From Toxonevra muliebris (taxonomy: Eukaryota > Arthropoda > Insecta > Diptera > Pallopteridae), in contig OY829329.1 of NCBI GenBank assembly GCA_963691655.1, forward strand, positions 56,247,408-56,311,407: a stretch of 64,000 nt of DNA, given 5' to 3'. How positions within the stretch are numbered: the first letter of the stretch is position 1; each line of letters begins with the position of its first letter. Under the pieces are notes generated by a model. It did no database searches. It had not been told where the DNA came from and saw only the letters and a program-made list of their open reading frames with translations. The position numbers were made by a program, and so were the translations under genes. This document shows, piece after piece, positions 12,481 through 24,360 of the stretch.

Positions 12481-12636
12481 TAAAAATTTGTTCAATTACA
12501 TATCGTCACCCCGCAGTTATACTGCCGTACATCCAGAAAGTCAAGTTTTGGGAAATCGACTTTTAAGTTTGAAGCGAGATAAAAATAAAATGGTCTGAAA
12601 AACTCACACTGATATTGTTTGTTTATTTATTGGGTA

Positions 12637-13105
12637 CAAGGCCGTATTTAGGGGGGAGGTTTTTGGGGTTCCTTCAATTCTGTGACTTCACGAATTTAGG
12701 AAATATAAGCCAACCTCATCCGGGTTCCTTATCATTGATAATGGCCCAAATGAGCCTCTACTATTTTTGGTAGTCACGATAAACAAAAAATGCATTAGAA
12801 TGCACATTGAATTAAATTTATTTGAAAAAATTTAATTTGATTATTCTGTAAATTTTTTGTCCCTTATGGCCATTTTTTGAGGTTAAGATTACGAAAAATC
12901 GGAAAATTTTTCTTAAAGCTTTAAGACATTTATCTACTTTTGTCCTTAGTCTGATAGGGTCCATCAAATGCATCATCGATTTAATTCATTGTATTTAAAA
13001 ATCAGTTGGATAAAAATTATATATGAATATTTTCTTCGAATGAAACCCCCCCTCCCGCCCCCCCCTCCCCCCCCCCCCCGAAAAAAATTTCTGGCTACGG
13101 TCCTT
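12637..13105. mobile_element. hAT-like element, family AGGCCGTATTTAGG, 469 bp
   Basis: The left end is CAAGGCCGTATTTAGGGGGG and the right end, reverse-complemented, begins AAGGACCGTAGCCAG. A perfect 8-bp duplication ATTGGGTA lies at 12629-12636 and 13106-13113. Just inside the right end is a long C-rich run with the complementary G-run inside the left end. A 109-bp relative with the same ends sits at 16162. No coding capacity. Confidence 0.9.
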
Positions 13106-13379
13106 ATTGGGTAGATTTTCGTATCAAAATGAAACCTACTTTAGAATAAAAATCCCGAAATCAAAGAGCTTTTATACAAAACCATTTTGCCGTATACGCC
13201 ATTTTGGTGAAATTTTTTGGTATCACATACACGTACGTCAAAATGATGTTCACATACAGCAAAATAATAATAACAAAAATGTATGCGTAGTGTTGAAATT
13301 TGTATGTTTTCATACTTATTATTTTTATAGAAACAAGTCATTTCGCTATATTGATGTGTAGGTATATAAAACAGATTAA

Positions 13380-13884
13380 CCCTCTAGTAGGCAGGAGAGT
13401 CTCCAGACGGGCAACAGCTTGATACAATTTAGTAGCCGTTTAAAAATTTTTTGTTTGTATGAATGGCGCTCATTCGATAGATGAATACCGGAGCTACAAG
13501 TTCAGCACACTGTGCGTTGTTTCGTTTTGATTTTAACGCCAGTTGAAGGTCAGATTTCGAGTAATTTACGAAAAAAATTATTTTGAGTGGTATTAAAATT
13601 ATTGGCGATAATTTTAATTTTCAATAAAAAATATTTATGGTTGTTAGTTGGAGCAGGGAATCGATTATATTTTATATTTATGCAATTTGAATATATAATA
13701 ATTTTTTACTTTTCCATTTATCGGGACTATAAACTTTTTGATGTACCACCTTAAACAAAAATTTCTCACCTTAAACAATAATAATAACTCCAATTCGATT
13801 TTCGACTTCATTTCCGAGCTTTATACATTAAAATCAACCAATCCTCATATTTTTTAGTGCTGAAAAAATTGGTCTACTAGAGGG
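13380..13884. mobile_element. piggyBac-like MITE, 505 bp
   Basis: Bounded by TTAA on both sides (13376-13379 and 13885-13888). The ends are CCCTCTAGTAGGC and, reverse-complemented, CCCTCTAGTAGAC, a 13-bp TIR with one mismatch. TTAA duplication plus a CCC-starting TIR is the piggyBac hallmark. No ORF of note. Confidence 0.85.
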
Positions 13885-14194
13885 TTAAGGCCAAATAAAA
13901 CAACTGACATATTAACATTAGGAATCTAAGGATACAATTTTTAAAACAATTTAAAAATTTCCATTTAAAAAGAGTTTAGGTAGTAATGGCTTAACCAGGG
14001 GCGGATACAAGGGGGGAAACAGGGGAAAATTTCTCCTCCCAAAATATTTTCAAACACTTAAAAATTTAATAACTTAAACAGTCAAAAAGGTTAACATAAT
14101 TAGTTATTATGATTTACTTTCAATTATAAGAATAAGGAATAATCTTGCTCATTAAACCACTTCCCTTCTCTATGGAAATGTGCTGAAATAATAA

Positions 14195-14762
14195 TGATAC
14201 CTAAACCAAATAAACCTGAAAACTCAGTGCCCTCATATAGACCTATAAGTTTGCTGCCAATATTCTCGAAAATATTCGAAGTAGTAGATTGCTAATAATA
14301 CAAGAAAATAAGAATATAGTTCCGAATCACTAATCATTATAAGCACTGTACTCCTGAGCAATATCATCAATATTGTCACTGACTTTGTTGATTGCAAAAA
14401 ATATTGCTCTGCCATATTTTTCAACATTCAAGAAGCATTCGAAAAAGTTTGGCATCAAGGGCTGTTATACAAATTAAAAAATTTACTTCCAGCTCCATAT
14501 TATTTTGTCTTAAAGTTCTATCATTCTATGTCAAAGTAAATGATGAAACATAAGCCAAATGTCAAGTGAAAGCCGGAGTACCACAGGGCAGTGTTCTGGG
14601 CCCTGCTCTTTATTCGATTTTTACCTGCGACTTGCCTGAAACTGATGGTGTTACTATAGCTACTTATTCAGACGATAGTGCCATTTTAGCGTCAAATTAA
14701 TCTCCTACAGAAGCTGCTAATCAAGTTCAGAAACAGTACGACGACGTTCAACAATGGTTACT
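14195..14762 (+). pseudogene. Jockey-clade reverse transcriptase fragment
   Basis: The plus strand reads KPNKPENSVPSYRPISLLPI (the canonical jockey RT entry block), then QEAFEKVWHQGLLYKL, AGVPQGSVLGPALYSIFT and TYSDDSAILAS. The last is the YADD box changed to YSDD. Several stops and shifts interrupt it. It lies wholly within the hAT-like element at 13996-14965 and ends abruptly at VQQWL. Confidence 0.85.
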
Positions 14763-14850
14763 TCGTGGATGAGTGCTTGACTGTAGTTCCATCTGCCTCA
14801 GGTTCGATTCCCAGATGAGGCAAAATTCTTAAAAAAAAAACATACACGAA
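14763..14850 (+). other. Possible pol III B-box segment
   Basis: Following the RT fragment, GGTTCGATTCCC (about 14801-14812) matches a tRNA B-box. It lies in the loop of a TGCCTCA/TGAGGCA hairpin and is followed by an A-run near 14830. A convincing A-box is missing. It may be a SINE or tRNA relic. Confidence 0.3.
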
Positions 14851-14999
14851 CGAGAAAAAAAAGCTACAGCCCGCGTGTTTACGTTTTGGTTCATATCGAG
14901 AATTTTTATTTTTTATTTCCTCCCCCCTCCCCCCCCAAAAAAATTTTTTCCTGCATCCGCCACTGGGCTTAACATTATACATATTTATGTTTCTTTGAA

Positions 15000-15320
15000 T
15001 TTGTAAAGGAAGTGCATTCCATAGTCTAATGGTGTTAACGAAAAATATTCTAGATTAATTAAGGTATATGAACTTGGGTACAATAAAATTTAAGCACCTT
15101 GAAGATTGAGAGTAGATCAGTTTATCGTACAAATACAGAGAAGTCTTATTTAGAATTAGTTTGAACTGGAATATACAGTTTCTAGCTTTCAGATAATCAG
15201 AAATACTGCAGCCAAGAATTCGGTTTCTCCATGAAGTTATGTGATCAAATCTTCTCAGGCCGTAAATGTAACGAATTTCAATTGCACGGTTCCTATAAAT
15301 AGAAGGGGAATGATAGTAGA
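15000..15320 (-). pseudogene. Non-LTR retroelement C-terminal fragment
   Basis: The minus strand reads AIEIRYIYGLRRFDHITSW ... NFIVPKF ... FFVNTIRLWNALPLQIQRN with a stop in the middle. The RLWNALP block with preceding basic and aromatic residues is typical of the C-terminus of jockey/CR1-type ORF2 proteins that lack RNase H. It is 5' and 3' truncated. Its strand is opposite to the RT fragment just to the left. Confidence 0.7.
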
Positions 15321-15715
15321 TGGAAAGTTCTGCAGAAGTCTTAAGGTTTATAACAAAAAGGTTATCTTGATCATTCTTATTAAATTTATTTTACTAAATT
15401 GAGTTACCCGAAAGTCTAACTTATTTAATTTTTCAGAATAAAAAAATAATATTATGCTTTTTCTGCACGTACGTTGATATAATGTCGAACTTTTTTTTAC
15501 GTATTTTTACACTAAATTTTGCCGTATATCCACAAATTTGGTGTTTACGGTACTATAAGAATATTTTTAATGTATTTTGTGGCGTATACGGTAAAAACAA
15601 CACTGAATATCTCCTAATCTATAAGAGATATACACATGGCTATTACACAGATCGATACAGCTTGAAAATTTATCATAAATGGCAATCTTAACTCATTTTT
15701 TCCCGATTTATGATG

Positions 15716-16052
15716 TACGTCAGTATAATTGCGGGTTGACGATATATTATTGCAAAGAATATACAACAATTCCAATCGGAAGATATTCTCAGATGACCTG
15801 TGCCACCTCTTAGCAAGTAAGATGAATCCTGCAGTCTCAGAGCAGTAATTGCAGCTGTCTCTTTATGAAGATATATGGAGGTGCAAGTCCAATTAAGGCC
15901 TCAATGGCGAACACTGGCCTGGTCTGCATAACTATTGTAATAGATAGACGGGTAAGTCTTTGTAGTTTATTTAGTTTGGTAATAATCGAGCATTGCTGGA
16001 TTTTAGGCCACCACATAAAATCAGCACAGACTACAGTTGATTTAACTAACAT
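15716..16052 (-). pseudogene. Non-LTR retroelement fragment (RT-to-RNase H linker)
   Basis: The minus strand from 16052 reads KLNKLQRLTRLSITIVMQTR, then ALIGLAPPYIFI, the conserved linker between RT and RNase H in LOA/I/R1-type elements, preceded by a degraded WW block. Downstream, in another frame, ETAGFILLAKRWHRSSENIF continues the similarity. It is a different family from the fragment at 15000-15320. Confidence 0.75.
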
Positions 16053-16161
16053 AATACAAGGACTGAAAATTATTTTGAAAATAAGACTCTAGGTCTTTCC
16101 AAACACTTTTCAAAAAAAAAAAATATTGATTGGTTGATTGATTAAAAAGGGTGTAGTGTAC

Positions 16162-16270
16162 CAAGGCCGTATTTAGGGGGAGGTTTTGGGGGTTCTGAAC
16201 CCCTGTCAAGTCAATGTCAATTTTCTTCGAATGAAAACCCCACCCGAAAAAAATCCTAGCTACGGCCCTG
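16162..16270. mobile_element. 109-bp hAT-like MITE, family AGGCCGTATTTAGG
   Basis: The left end is CAAGGCCGTATTTAGGGGG and the right end, reverse-complemented, is CAGGGCCGTAGCTAGG. A perfect 8-bp duplication TAGTGTAC lies at 16154-16161 and 16271-16278. It is a shorter internally deleted relative of the 12637-13105 element; both share TTTTCTTCGAATGAAA before the right end. Confidence 0.92.
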
Positions 16271-16579
16271 TAGTGTACTACAACCTTCAAAGGTCTATTG
16301 TACCCCCTGTAGTAGCCTGGTTACAGGCTGTCAGACAATCTCAGAAACTGATATGGCTTCAAGGCTAGAAGACAAGGATTATTGGTTTTCGTGAGCCCAA
16401 ATTTCTGGATGCAAAAAACTAACAATTTTTATTTTCGACCGCACTCTTTGGCATGGTGTATTTTGTTCCAATTTTTACTTTCACTCAATTTCACTCGTAC
16501 CGTTAATTTCAGATCTCAGCCTAGCACTCACAACATTGGAATTTGTCCATGCTCTCTTTATATTTTGCGTTAATATAAA

Positions 16580-18000
16580 TTAAAGCACGAGCTATGCAAT
16601 GCTCTCTGATGTCTGCTTTCCTCTCTCACAATAAAGCACTAAGAAATCATACTTGTTTTTTAAGCGACGATTCTGATTCATAAATATAATTAAATTCGGT
16701 TGTACATGATTTATTTGATATCTAAAAACAATAAAAATAAACCTAAAAAAAATGTAATTGATTGCCCAATTAATTATATAACTCTAATAAATATGTATAA
16801 ATATATCTAATCTAATCAGCTAGTAAATTATAACTACATATGAGCAGGCAATAAAATAATAATAGCAGTACAACTGCACCTATAAACTATTTCACCCACA
16901 AAAGATAAACTTCTAAATATAGCATATAAGCCCAAACTGTGATAACATTTTGAGGATGTGACGCTTATCGAAACCTTCATAATTCCGGGTAATTCCCTTA
17001 TTAACATTGAAAACATTATAGCATTGTCAATTTTAATGCGCTATCTAAAGAAGTCAAATTGACTGACTCATTTCAAACGGAAAGAAAACGAAAACTACAC
17101 GCCCACACTACCAAAGGTTATTATCACGGTGAGGTGATTATCACAAAAATCTTCGTTTTTTTTTTCAATACATGAATCGCGATTCGCAGAAATGGCTGCA
17201 CTACAATCAGAGTACAATCAGGCGGGGTTTTTGGTTATAAGTCTCCCCTCTCTTTTGGATCCGATAGTACACACCCATAAGTGCTTCATACGCTAAAGTA
17301 AACATTAATTGTCTTTAATTTGAAATATTAAAGTGTCGGCGCTCGCTTTAAGCTTTGATAAATTTATTGTGATAACAAATTTGTTTACAATTTTTTTTTT
17401 TTTTTGTTTTTAATATATATTTTGTTTTCTTTGTATTATTCACTATTTTACATTTTTGTTATCGTTTGAAGAAAAAAATTATGAACTATTTAAATTGTGT
17501 AATTCACTTTTGATGACGACAAAATCAACAAAAGATTTACTTTTCAAGTCAATATAATTTATGTAGATAAGAAATTTAATATGAATCTATTAAACATATG
17601 TAGTTTTTATCTAATGGAAACTTATTTCAACTTAAAATGATTCATGTCTTTTACGTTGGAATATTATACAATTTGCTTTGATTGACATTTGAGAAGGAAA
17701 CATGAAAAACCCGATAAATTCAATTTGTTCTTTTTTTAATTAAGTGTCGATTCTTGCCGGTTTTAGGGCTCTCTTTCGGTTTACCAAAAAAAAAAATGTA
17801 CCACGAAAAAAAATTTTAAATTCAAGGTACATTTTTCGACCAATTTCATTATGTTTGTATAGCTTTGGACTTTGAATTGAACTCACTAACTGGAAACGTA
17901 ACTGCTTTGAATCTATTTTTGAGCAGAAAAGAAGGTCTTGTGAGACCTAGACTTCTCCTTAGAAGATTACCTTAACCTATCAAGAAATAACTTGAGAAAA
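16580..18000. other. Unassigned AT-rich intergenic sequence
   Basis: No gene or delimited element seen. It contains homopolymer T runs near 17156 and 17392. Short reading frames show no recognisable domain. Confidence 0.4.
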
Positions 18001-18002
18001 AA

Positions 18003-18050
18003 TGGTTTTTGAACCTGGCTCAGTGCACCGCTAGGCACTACTGTGTTAAA
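18003..18050 (-). repeat. End of a small TTAA-associated repeat family
   Basis: GCACCGCTAGGCACTACTGT followed by GTTAA. The same end is found at 19655-19682/20330 and, inverted, at 52853-52890. Only one end is recognisable here. Confidence 0.5.
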
Positions 18051-18495
18051 CGGTATACGCATTCACAAGTCCCTCCACACTACCTGACTTAGTCAGCCGA
18101 CCTATCTGCTGACTTCAAAAATGATCTGACAGCTTTGTAAACCGGCACGGTCAGGAAAACTGAAAACATTTCCACTTCGAATTTTGTCAGTTGACTTGTC
18201 CGGAAATTTTCTAACTGACAAACTTTTCTGTGTTCACATTATAAAATTTATATGCTGACTAAATCATTGGCTTACTAATTATGCCTCTATTTCAACAAAT
18301 AATTCAACTTTATGTAATACAACAATCGAAATTATTTTCCAAGACGAATATTGTCAAATGTCGCAAAATGTTGACTCAGAGCAATTAAAAGCTGAAGTAA
18401 AAACTGTTTACAAAACATTTTAAAACACACTCACACACAATGGAATGTTAATTTTACTAGAATGACTTTTTATTATATAATAGCATATCTATGTA

Positions 18496-18876
18496 CAGTA
18501 ATCCCCAATTAATTGACCGCCGCTTAATTGCGATTCTTTTCAATTTATTCTGAATTTATGCCGATTTATAATTTCAGTAAAAGTATTCATATCCATTCCT
18601 CGGCTAATTAATTCTCTCTTAATTAATTTCGCTTTTTAATTATTCTCCTTGAGAAGAAAATGTAAGTATAAAAATTTCCCCGGTTGATTGCGCATACAAA
18701 TAAAACTGAAATAACCTATCAGAACAAAATATGCAAAGACAAAAAAATATACAACTATTTATTTTTCAACAAATTTCTTAAACCTCATTAAACCTGAATA
18801 ATTAAGTTATCCGGTTAATTGAGCCTAAATTATTATTATTTTTTTTTTTGCCGGCGCAATTAACCTGGGATTACTG
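18496..18876. mobile_element. pogo/Tigger-like MITE, 381 bp
   Basis: Ends CAGTAATCCCCAATTAATTG and, reverse-complemented, CAGTAATCCCAGGTTAATTG, bounded by TA at 18494-18495 and 18877-18878. Internal sequence repeats CGGTTAATTG/CTTAATTGCG motifs in both directions, as in Tigger-type elements. No transposase. Confidence 0.75.
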
Positions 18877-19569
18877 TACTTTTATATTTTAGAGTCGCTT
18901 ATAGAAACTTGATGCAATTCAATTACTTCCACTTCAACTATGCGAGTAAAACAAATGTGTGCCACGAATGTGATTATGAGATTAAGGGCCAAACCCGTAA
19001 ATAAAATACTCTACACATGAAAGTGCCCTTTAAAGAAAATAATACAAAGAGAGAAAAATATTCATTATTCAAACAACAATTCAAATAAACAGAAACGGGG
19101 GTCCCTGGAAACGTGTAACCTGGGACATCAAACTATCCCAAATGTCTTCTTCTAAAAGCCCCGTTTCACCCTATCGTATTTTAAATAATTATATGTACCT
19201 TCTAGCATAAAAATAACTTTAAGTAAGTAGGTAGACAATGTGATTGCTTCCAATCACAAGCATAAAATACAAATAGATCAGAAGAGCTCCCGTCGACGAC
19301 ACCACATCCTCAATATAGTATGGGCCACTAGCGGCTCTTGAAATTGCAGAAAGGAAGAGAGAAGAGGAATATTTTTTTTTTGTTCTTTTAAAAGTCATCA
19401 AAACTACTTTTCCCCCTTAGATACGCCAGTGATTTCGGTTTTTGGTTATCTGATTTACTTGTATCCTACTCTTGAGATTTAAGGTAGTTTTTATGCTCTC
19501 AATTTAAGAGAACGGATTCACCAACTCCCTTTTAGCTATTTTTTATGTGAAGTAAAACTCTCAATTTAA

Positions 19570-20333
19570 CCCATTATGGACGAACGGGAACCAAAGTAGA
19601 TAGATCAAAAAAGTAACTTGAAAAAAAAATTACTTAGGAACGACTCAGAGAAAAGGTGCCATATGGCACCGCTAGGCATTACTAGTGACGATTCGATACA
19701 AGTAAATACAAGTAAAAACTTGATACTTTTCATTCGATTCAAGTACTTTTTTTACTCGATGCTATAACATAAGTATTTTACTTGGTATCGGAAAAAAGGG
19801 TCAGTATCGGATACTCGATACTTTTGGAAAATATTTATATTTATGACAATATTGCAGTACAGTATTAAAGTTCTAAAAGATATTTCCGCCCATGCATATA
19901 GAACATAATGTTTATTGAAACCTTTTCATTAAAATAAAATATTTTTAACAAGCTTTAATCTGTTCATTAGTTTTCCTTCTATTATAAATTTTCTAGCGAT
20001 TTGCTAAATTAAATTAAAGTCATTTCTATATGATCCACGTATTTCCCATGGAAATATCTCAAAACCATGATTTATTGGCAAAAAACTCGTGTTGAGTAGT
20101 GTAAACTGTAGGCTCAACCATCTTGAATCACAATGGGCCGTTTCCTGAATGTTTTCCTTGACAATCACTTAAAAAAAGAGTAATTTGTCTCTTTAAACGA
20201 GTATTCGATACAAGTACATATTCGATACTTCTTTCTGATATTTTCGGTAGCATCGATACTTTTATTCGATACAAGTAATAAGTAAAAGAATCGATACTAT
20301 GTGGGTATCGAATCAACACCAGGCAATACTGGG
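19570..20333. mobile_element. Small TTAA-bounded (piggyBac-like) element split by a hAT insertion
   Basis: TTAA at 19566-19569 followed by CCCATTATGGACG, and ATACTGGG followed by TTAA at 20334-20337. Removing the 639-bp insert at 19683-20321 and one copy of its 8-bp duplication leaves about 117 bp. The inner sequence GGTGCCATATGGCACC is a perfect palindrome next to the end motif GCTAGGCATTACT. The terminal repeat is only CCCA, so the assignment rests mainly on TTAA and on related copies at 18.0 and 52.9 kb. Confidence 0.6.
19683..20321. mobile_element. hAT-like element nested in the TTAA-bounded element, 639 bp
   Basis: The left end is TAGTGACGATTCGATAC and the right end, reverse-complemented, is TGGTGTTGATTCGATAC. 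The 8-bp duplication is GGCATTAC (19675-19682) and GGCAATAC (20322-20329). Both flanks carry many copies of TCGATAC and ACAAGTA, plausible subterminal transposase-binding repeats. No long ORF. Confidence 0.8.
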
Positions 20334-20636
20334 TTAAGAGTGCGAAAAACTTCGTATATAAAAAAACATGAAGTGAGCGCGGTACTCTATCTTCTTAAAT
20401 ATCTTCAAAGTTCAAACTGGCTGGAAAAATGATGAAAACAGGACTATAACAATATACTTCATGGAAATACGATTTTTTTTTAAAAAGTTTTTTTTCCAAA
20501 TTTGAAATTTAACTCTTAATTACTAAACATTCATAAAATTTACGAACCAGAATAAAAAACTTGGGTTTTTTTTGTGAAAAACACCGGCAATGCTTCGGTG
20601 CACAGAAGAAGATACGGAAAAATATTTTGAAATATA

Positions 20637-21895
20637 GTCTTTTCAACAAGAGCGTGTGCGGCTTAATTGTACGAACAGCTTTAAGTATCAAGTTGAACTT
20701 TATTTTCAACATTTCATTGCGAATGGCGCTGTATTTTCAAACAATCGCAATTATAATTTCGTTGTTTAAGCAATTTTTCAAATCGTACTGCGTGTATGCA
20801 AAACGTTTTTAAGCTGCCATTTTTAGCTCACATCCAAAGGAACTAAAAATGTCCTAGGAAGGTGCTGCAAATATCTTGAGAAGTTGATGGCATTTGTAAA
20901 GAAATGGAACCAATTTTTTTTAAGGCACCAGAATGTTTACGACTTACAAAATCATTGTGCTTCTAGAGGAACATCACAGCAGCAGGGTTCGGTCTATCAC
21001 CATAAGTTCTTGAAGCCAATTCTACCATTAAACTTGAAGCAGCTCAAGAAAAACTGGTGCAGAAGGTCACTAATATATCCTTTAGTATAATCCAAAGTCG
21101 TTTAAATGAATTCCAAATTGAGTTTTGAGCTACCATAACCAAACTCTTACTGACGGCAAAACAAATAAAAAAAAATGGCGGGAGTGGGCTGTCGAACATA
21201 TGGATAATGATCAGAGCGATGTGGCCTTTACAGACAAATCTTTTTTATGGACGGCAGGTACCATAAAATGTGCATTGTCCATTAAGGGCAGTCAGATGGT
21301 TCTGATATTTGTTAAGCATCCAGGAAAAGCTCATGTTTGAGGATGCTTTTGAAAACAGAGTTTCGACAAGATAATCATGTTTACGAGAAATTTGGATATC
21401 CAGTACATAATCAATTTATACCAGCATAGACTCTTATTTTCTGCCAATAGCTGATTTGGGAGAGGAAATCGAAATTGAGTGCTTTAAGAGGGCAGGACCC
21501 TAAACATCAAATTCGCTTGTGCAGTAAGTGAAAAGAGGATAATTGGATAAGAATTTTGGACTGCGTCTCTCAATCTTCAGATTCTAACCACATTGAAAAT
21601 TTTTAAGCAATTATTAAGCTTAAGATGAGTAGAAAAAATGCTAAGAGCATTGTACAATTGAAATGACGGATTAAGTCAAAATGGCGGTGTTTGCAGCAAA
21701 CGTACGCCGAAAATCTAGAGATAATATGACCTCGAGTTACCACGAAATTACTCAAAATATTGGTAACTGGACAGTATATTGATATGTCAGCGCATTGAAC
21801 AAAGAAATGTTTAAAAATAATGTGGGATTTTTTTTTTTGGGGGGCATTTTTTTAAGGAATCATGCCGTACACGCTCTTGTTGAAAAGACTGTAAG
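20637..21895 (+). mobile_element. Tc1-like element remnant with inverted repeats
   Basis: AGTCTTTTCAACAAGAGCGT at 20637 is repeated inverted near 21867-21894, about 27 bp with one mismatch, flanking a decayed Tc1-type transposase. True outer ends were not found, so this marks only the inner part of the element. Confidence 0.6.
20884..21770 (+). pseudogene. Tc1-like transposase, decayed
   Basis: The order of similarity is Tc1-type. Around 20930-21110 there is an N-terminal DNA-binding remnant. At 21170-21340 the frame reads WREWAVEHMDNDQSDVAFTD (first catalytic Asp in FTDKS), then KHPGKAHV. At 21560-21720 it reads DCVSQSSDSNHIENF then AIIKLKMSRKNAKSIVQLK, matching the WPSQSPDLNPIENxWxxxK block with the final acidic residue in IEN. 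Multiple stops and frameshifts are present. It cannot encode an active enzyme. Confidence 0.8.
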
Positions 21896-21999
21896 TAAAT
21901 TAATTTTCTCATTCTTTAATGTTACCTTAACAGTTTTAATGCAAAATCTGAAAAAAAAAAAAATGAAAAAGACATAGGGTTTTTATTTTCAATAAAATA

Positions 22000-23020
22000 G
22001 ATCGTAACTATTACGGTGGGTTATTATGCACGTAACTGCAGTTAAGGGTTAGTGTTCAAGGGTTAAGTAAACACAAATTTATTAATTTTTTAATTGCTTA
22101 CGGATTTTTCTAAGCCTTTATCTTGACACAAAAAAGAAATATACACTTTAACAATATTTTCAATAAATTTTTTTTTATAAATTTATTTGTTTTAAGAATC
22201 TTGTTATTCTCGGTAACGTTTTCCAATATTTAACACTTATATAAAATGTTGAAATGTTATTAGTAAGAACCATTACAAAGATCACTGATGAGGAACCGTG
22301 GCGGGTTCCAAAACGGACGTATGATTTGCCTGCTCTTTATACACTGTTGCGACTTACGTAGTTGTCACTTTGTCACTTCGACAAAAAGGACATTACATTA
22401 AGCCAGATAAAGAAACCTTAAACTGTTGAGTAAACATTCAAGTAAACGTTAAACTATGAAATATGAACAATAAAATTTCAGTTTCATAGCCTCTAATAAC
22501 AACGTTTAGAAATTTAAAATTTTGGGGAAAAAAATAAATGAGTTTTTAAAAAAAAATTTGCAACTTTTTGGATTCCTCACTCCCAGGGCCGTCGAGAGAA
22601 AATTCGAGTCCGGTATGCATTAAAACAACTTAAAGTTTTTTTTTTGAGACTATGAAAATGAATTCTAAGTGTTCGTTTTCATTGTTATGTCTCAGTTTAA
22701 TTTTTTCGAGGATGGAATAGCCATGCTCTACGGTGATGATAGAACACCAATTTCAATATGACATGTAAAGAGTTTTATTTTTTTTTTTTGAGAACTAAAA
22801 GGAAACACAGCTTAATTACCAATTAACGCAATACAGCTTGTAATATATTTTCTCAGTGATCCTCAGTTTTTAATATATCTACTTTTTATACTTTTATATA
22901 CATACGTACATGTTTTTTATTTTTATTGTTAAACTGTTGATTGTACGGATTTATCAATTGAATTAAAGTTCAATGTACTGGTTTTTCAGTTCAAAACTCT
23001 GGCAAACATTTTTTTAAAAT
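22000..23020. other. Unassigned AT-rich sequence
   Basis: No supported gene. CAGGGCCGTCGAGAG at about 22586 resembles a hAT end but I found no partner. GGAACCGTGGCGGGTTCC near 22291 forms a short hairpin. Confidence 0.35.
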
Positions 23021-23027
23021 GTAAATT

Positions 23028-23103
23028 CGTCGCCTGAGTATTGATTTGGCGTATAGGCATAGGAATACTTATACACATACGCCAAATCCATTCTCAGGCG
23101 ACG
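23028..23103. mobile_element. 76-bp near-palindromic MITE, copy 1
   Basis: Starts CGTCGCCTGAG and ends CTCAGGCGACG. The 27-bp arms are complementary with two mismatches and enclose a 22-bp loop. It is flanked by a perfect 4-bp duplication AATT (23024-23027 and 23104-23107). A second 76-bp copy is at 37382-37457. Confidence 0.8.
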
Positions 23104-23109
23104 AATTTT

Positions 23110-24355
23110 CATCTCATTTCTGAATATCACTCATGCACCCATACGAGACATGATCGATTTCAGCTATTATAAAAATAATTTAAAATTAACTTTAAATAAA
23201 ATTTTATAGATTAAGCTGCACAATATTTATGACATGCTTCTTGTCTAATGATAATCATGAAGATCTTTTTCTAAAAGATTTAAAGAATTTTTACACTTTT
23301 CGTCCCTTACACACATGCTTCTTTATAAACTATTTATATTTACTAAAATGTCGCTTGTTTTTTTTTTATCAAAAACAAATATTTTCATTACTTTTAAATA
23401 ATAATCTTAAGTATTTGACAACACAACTAACCGAAAAAAAACTTTTCATACCTTTTTGCTTTCAATTAACTTAACAATATGTTAGAACATTAACACGCGA
23501 CTTCACAGCGAAAACTGAACTTCTACTGGTGCTTCTTGTTTATATTTATTTTCGTCTTTTTTTTTCATTATATTGTTTTAACTTTGATAACGAAAGTGAA
23601 ATAAAAACACATATAAATATACTCATGTACAAACATATGTATATCCATAAAATATGGATGAAAATACAATATTTTTGCCAGTAACTATGTATTGCTCCGT
23701 ATTGCTGCATACATATGTATGTACGTAGGTAATTATTCCTAGAAACTTTCAATACAAGAAACTAAGCCGCGCAGTAGTTAATACAGAAGAATAATTTCTC
23801 AACGGATGAGCGGACGTGCAAATTGCGAGAATTCGTTGAGATAAGAAATTGCAGTTAATAAATACACATAATACATACAATAATACAATATGATATAAAT
23901 ATATTAAACAATAATATTATTTAATAATTTTAAGCGATACTCGTACGATGTAGGTACTCATACCATTTACATATATATGGGCACGATACATAATTACATG
24001 TTGACAATATTTTATTGTTGATGAATAAGAAAACCACCTTTTCTAGAGTATTCTATAATGACTTTCACAATAATTCTCAGTCAATTGTATCGAAGGAAGC
24101 GATAGACATAAACATTTCGAAGCAAACAGTTTTTATGTCGCAATTCTAAGAAAAATGTCATTAAGGTAGGACAAATAACTGCATATTGCTGTACTTATTC
24201 AATATGAGTCGTCAATCAATATTTGGGTGAATATTTCAAAACATTAATATTCTGTACTTGAAAATGGAAAAACTTAAATTTTAAGATATTTAAATATTTT
24301 TTAATTGTATTCCGTTAATCATTTTAATTTTTTAATCTTAGCGTTTTTTTTTTTC
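23110..24355. other. Unassigned AT-rich sequence
   Basis: No gene or element that I can delimit; short palindromic ACATATGTATGTAC motifs near 23715 only. Confidence 0.35.
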
Positions 24356-24360
24356 AAATC

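Larger units (their letters stand above)
13996..14965. mobile_element. hAT-like element, 970 bp, containing a jockey-type RT fragment
   Basis: The left end is CAGGGGCGGATACAAGG and the right end, reverse-complemented, is CAGTGGCGGATGCAGG. A perfect 8-bp duplication GGCTTAAC lies at 13988-13995 and 14966-14973. A G-run follows the left end and a matching C-run precedes the right end. Positions 14195-14762 hold a foreign jockey-type RT segment, either inserted into or captured by the element. Confidence 0.9.
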
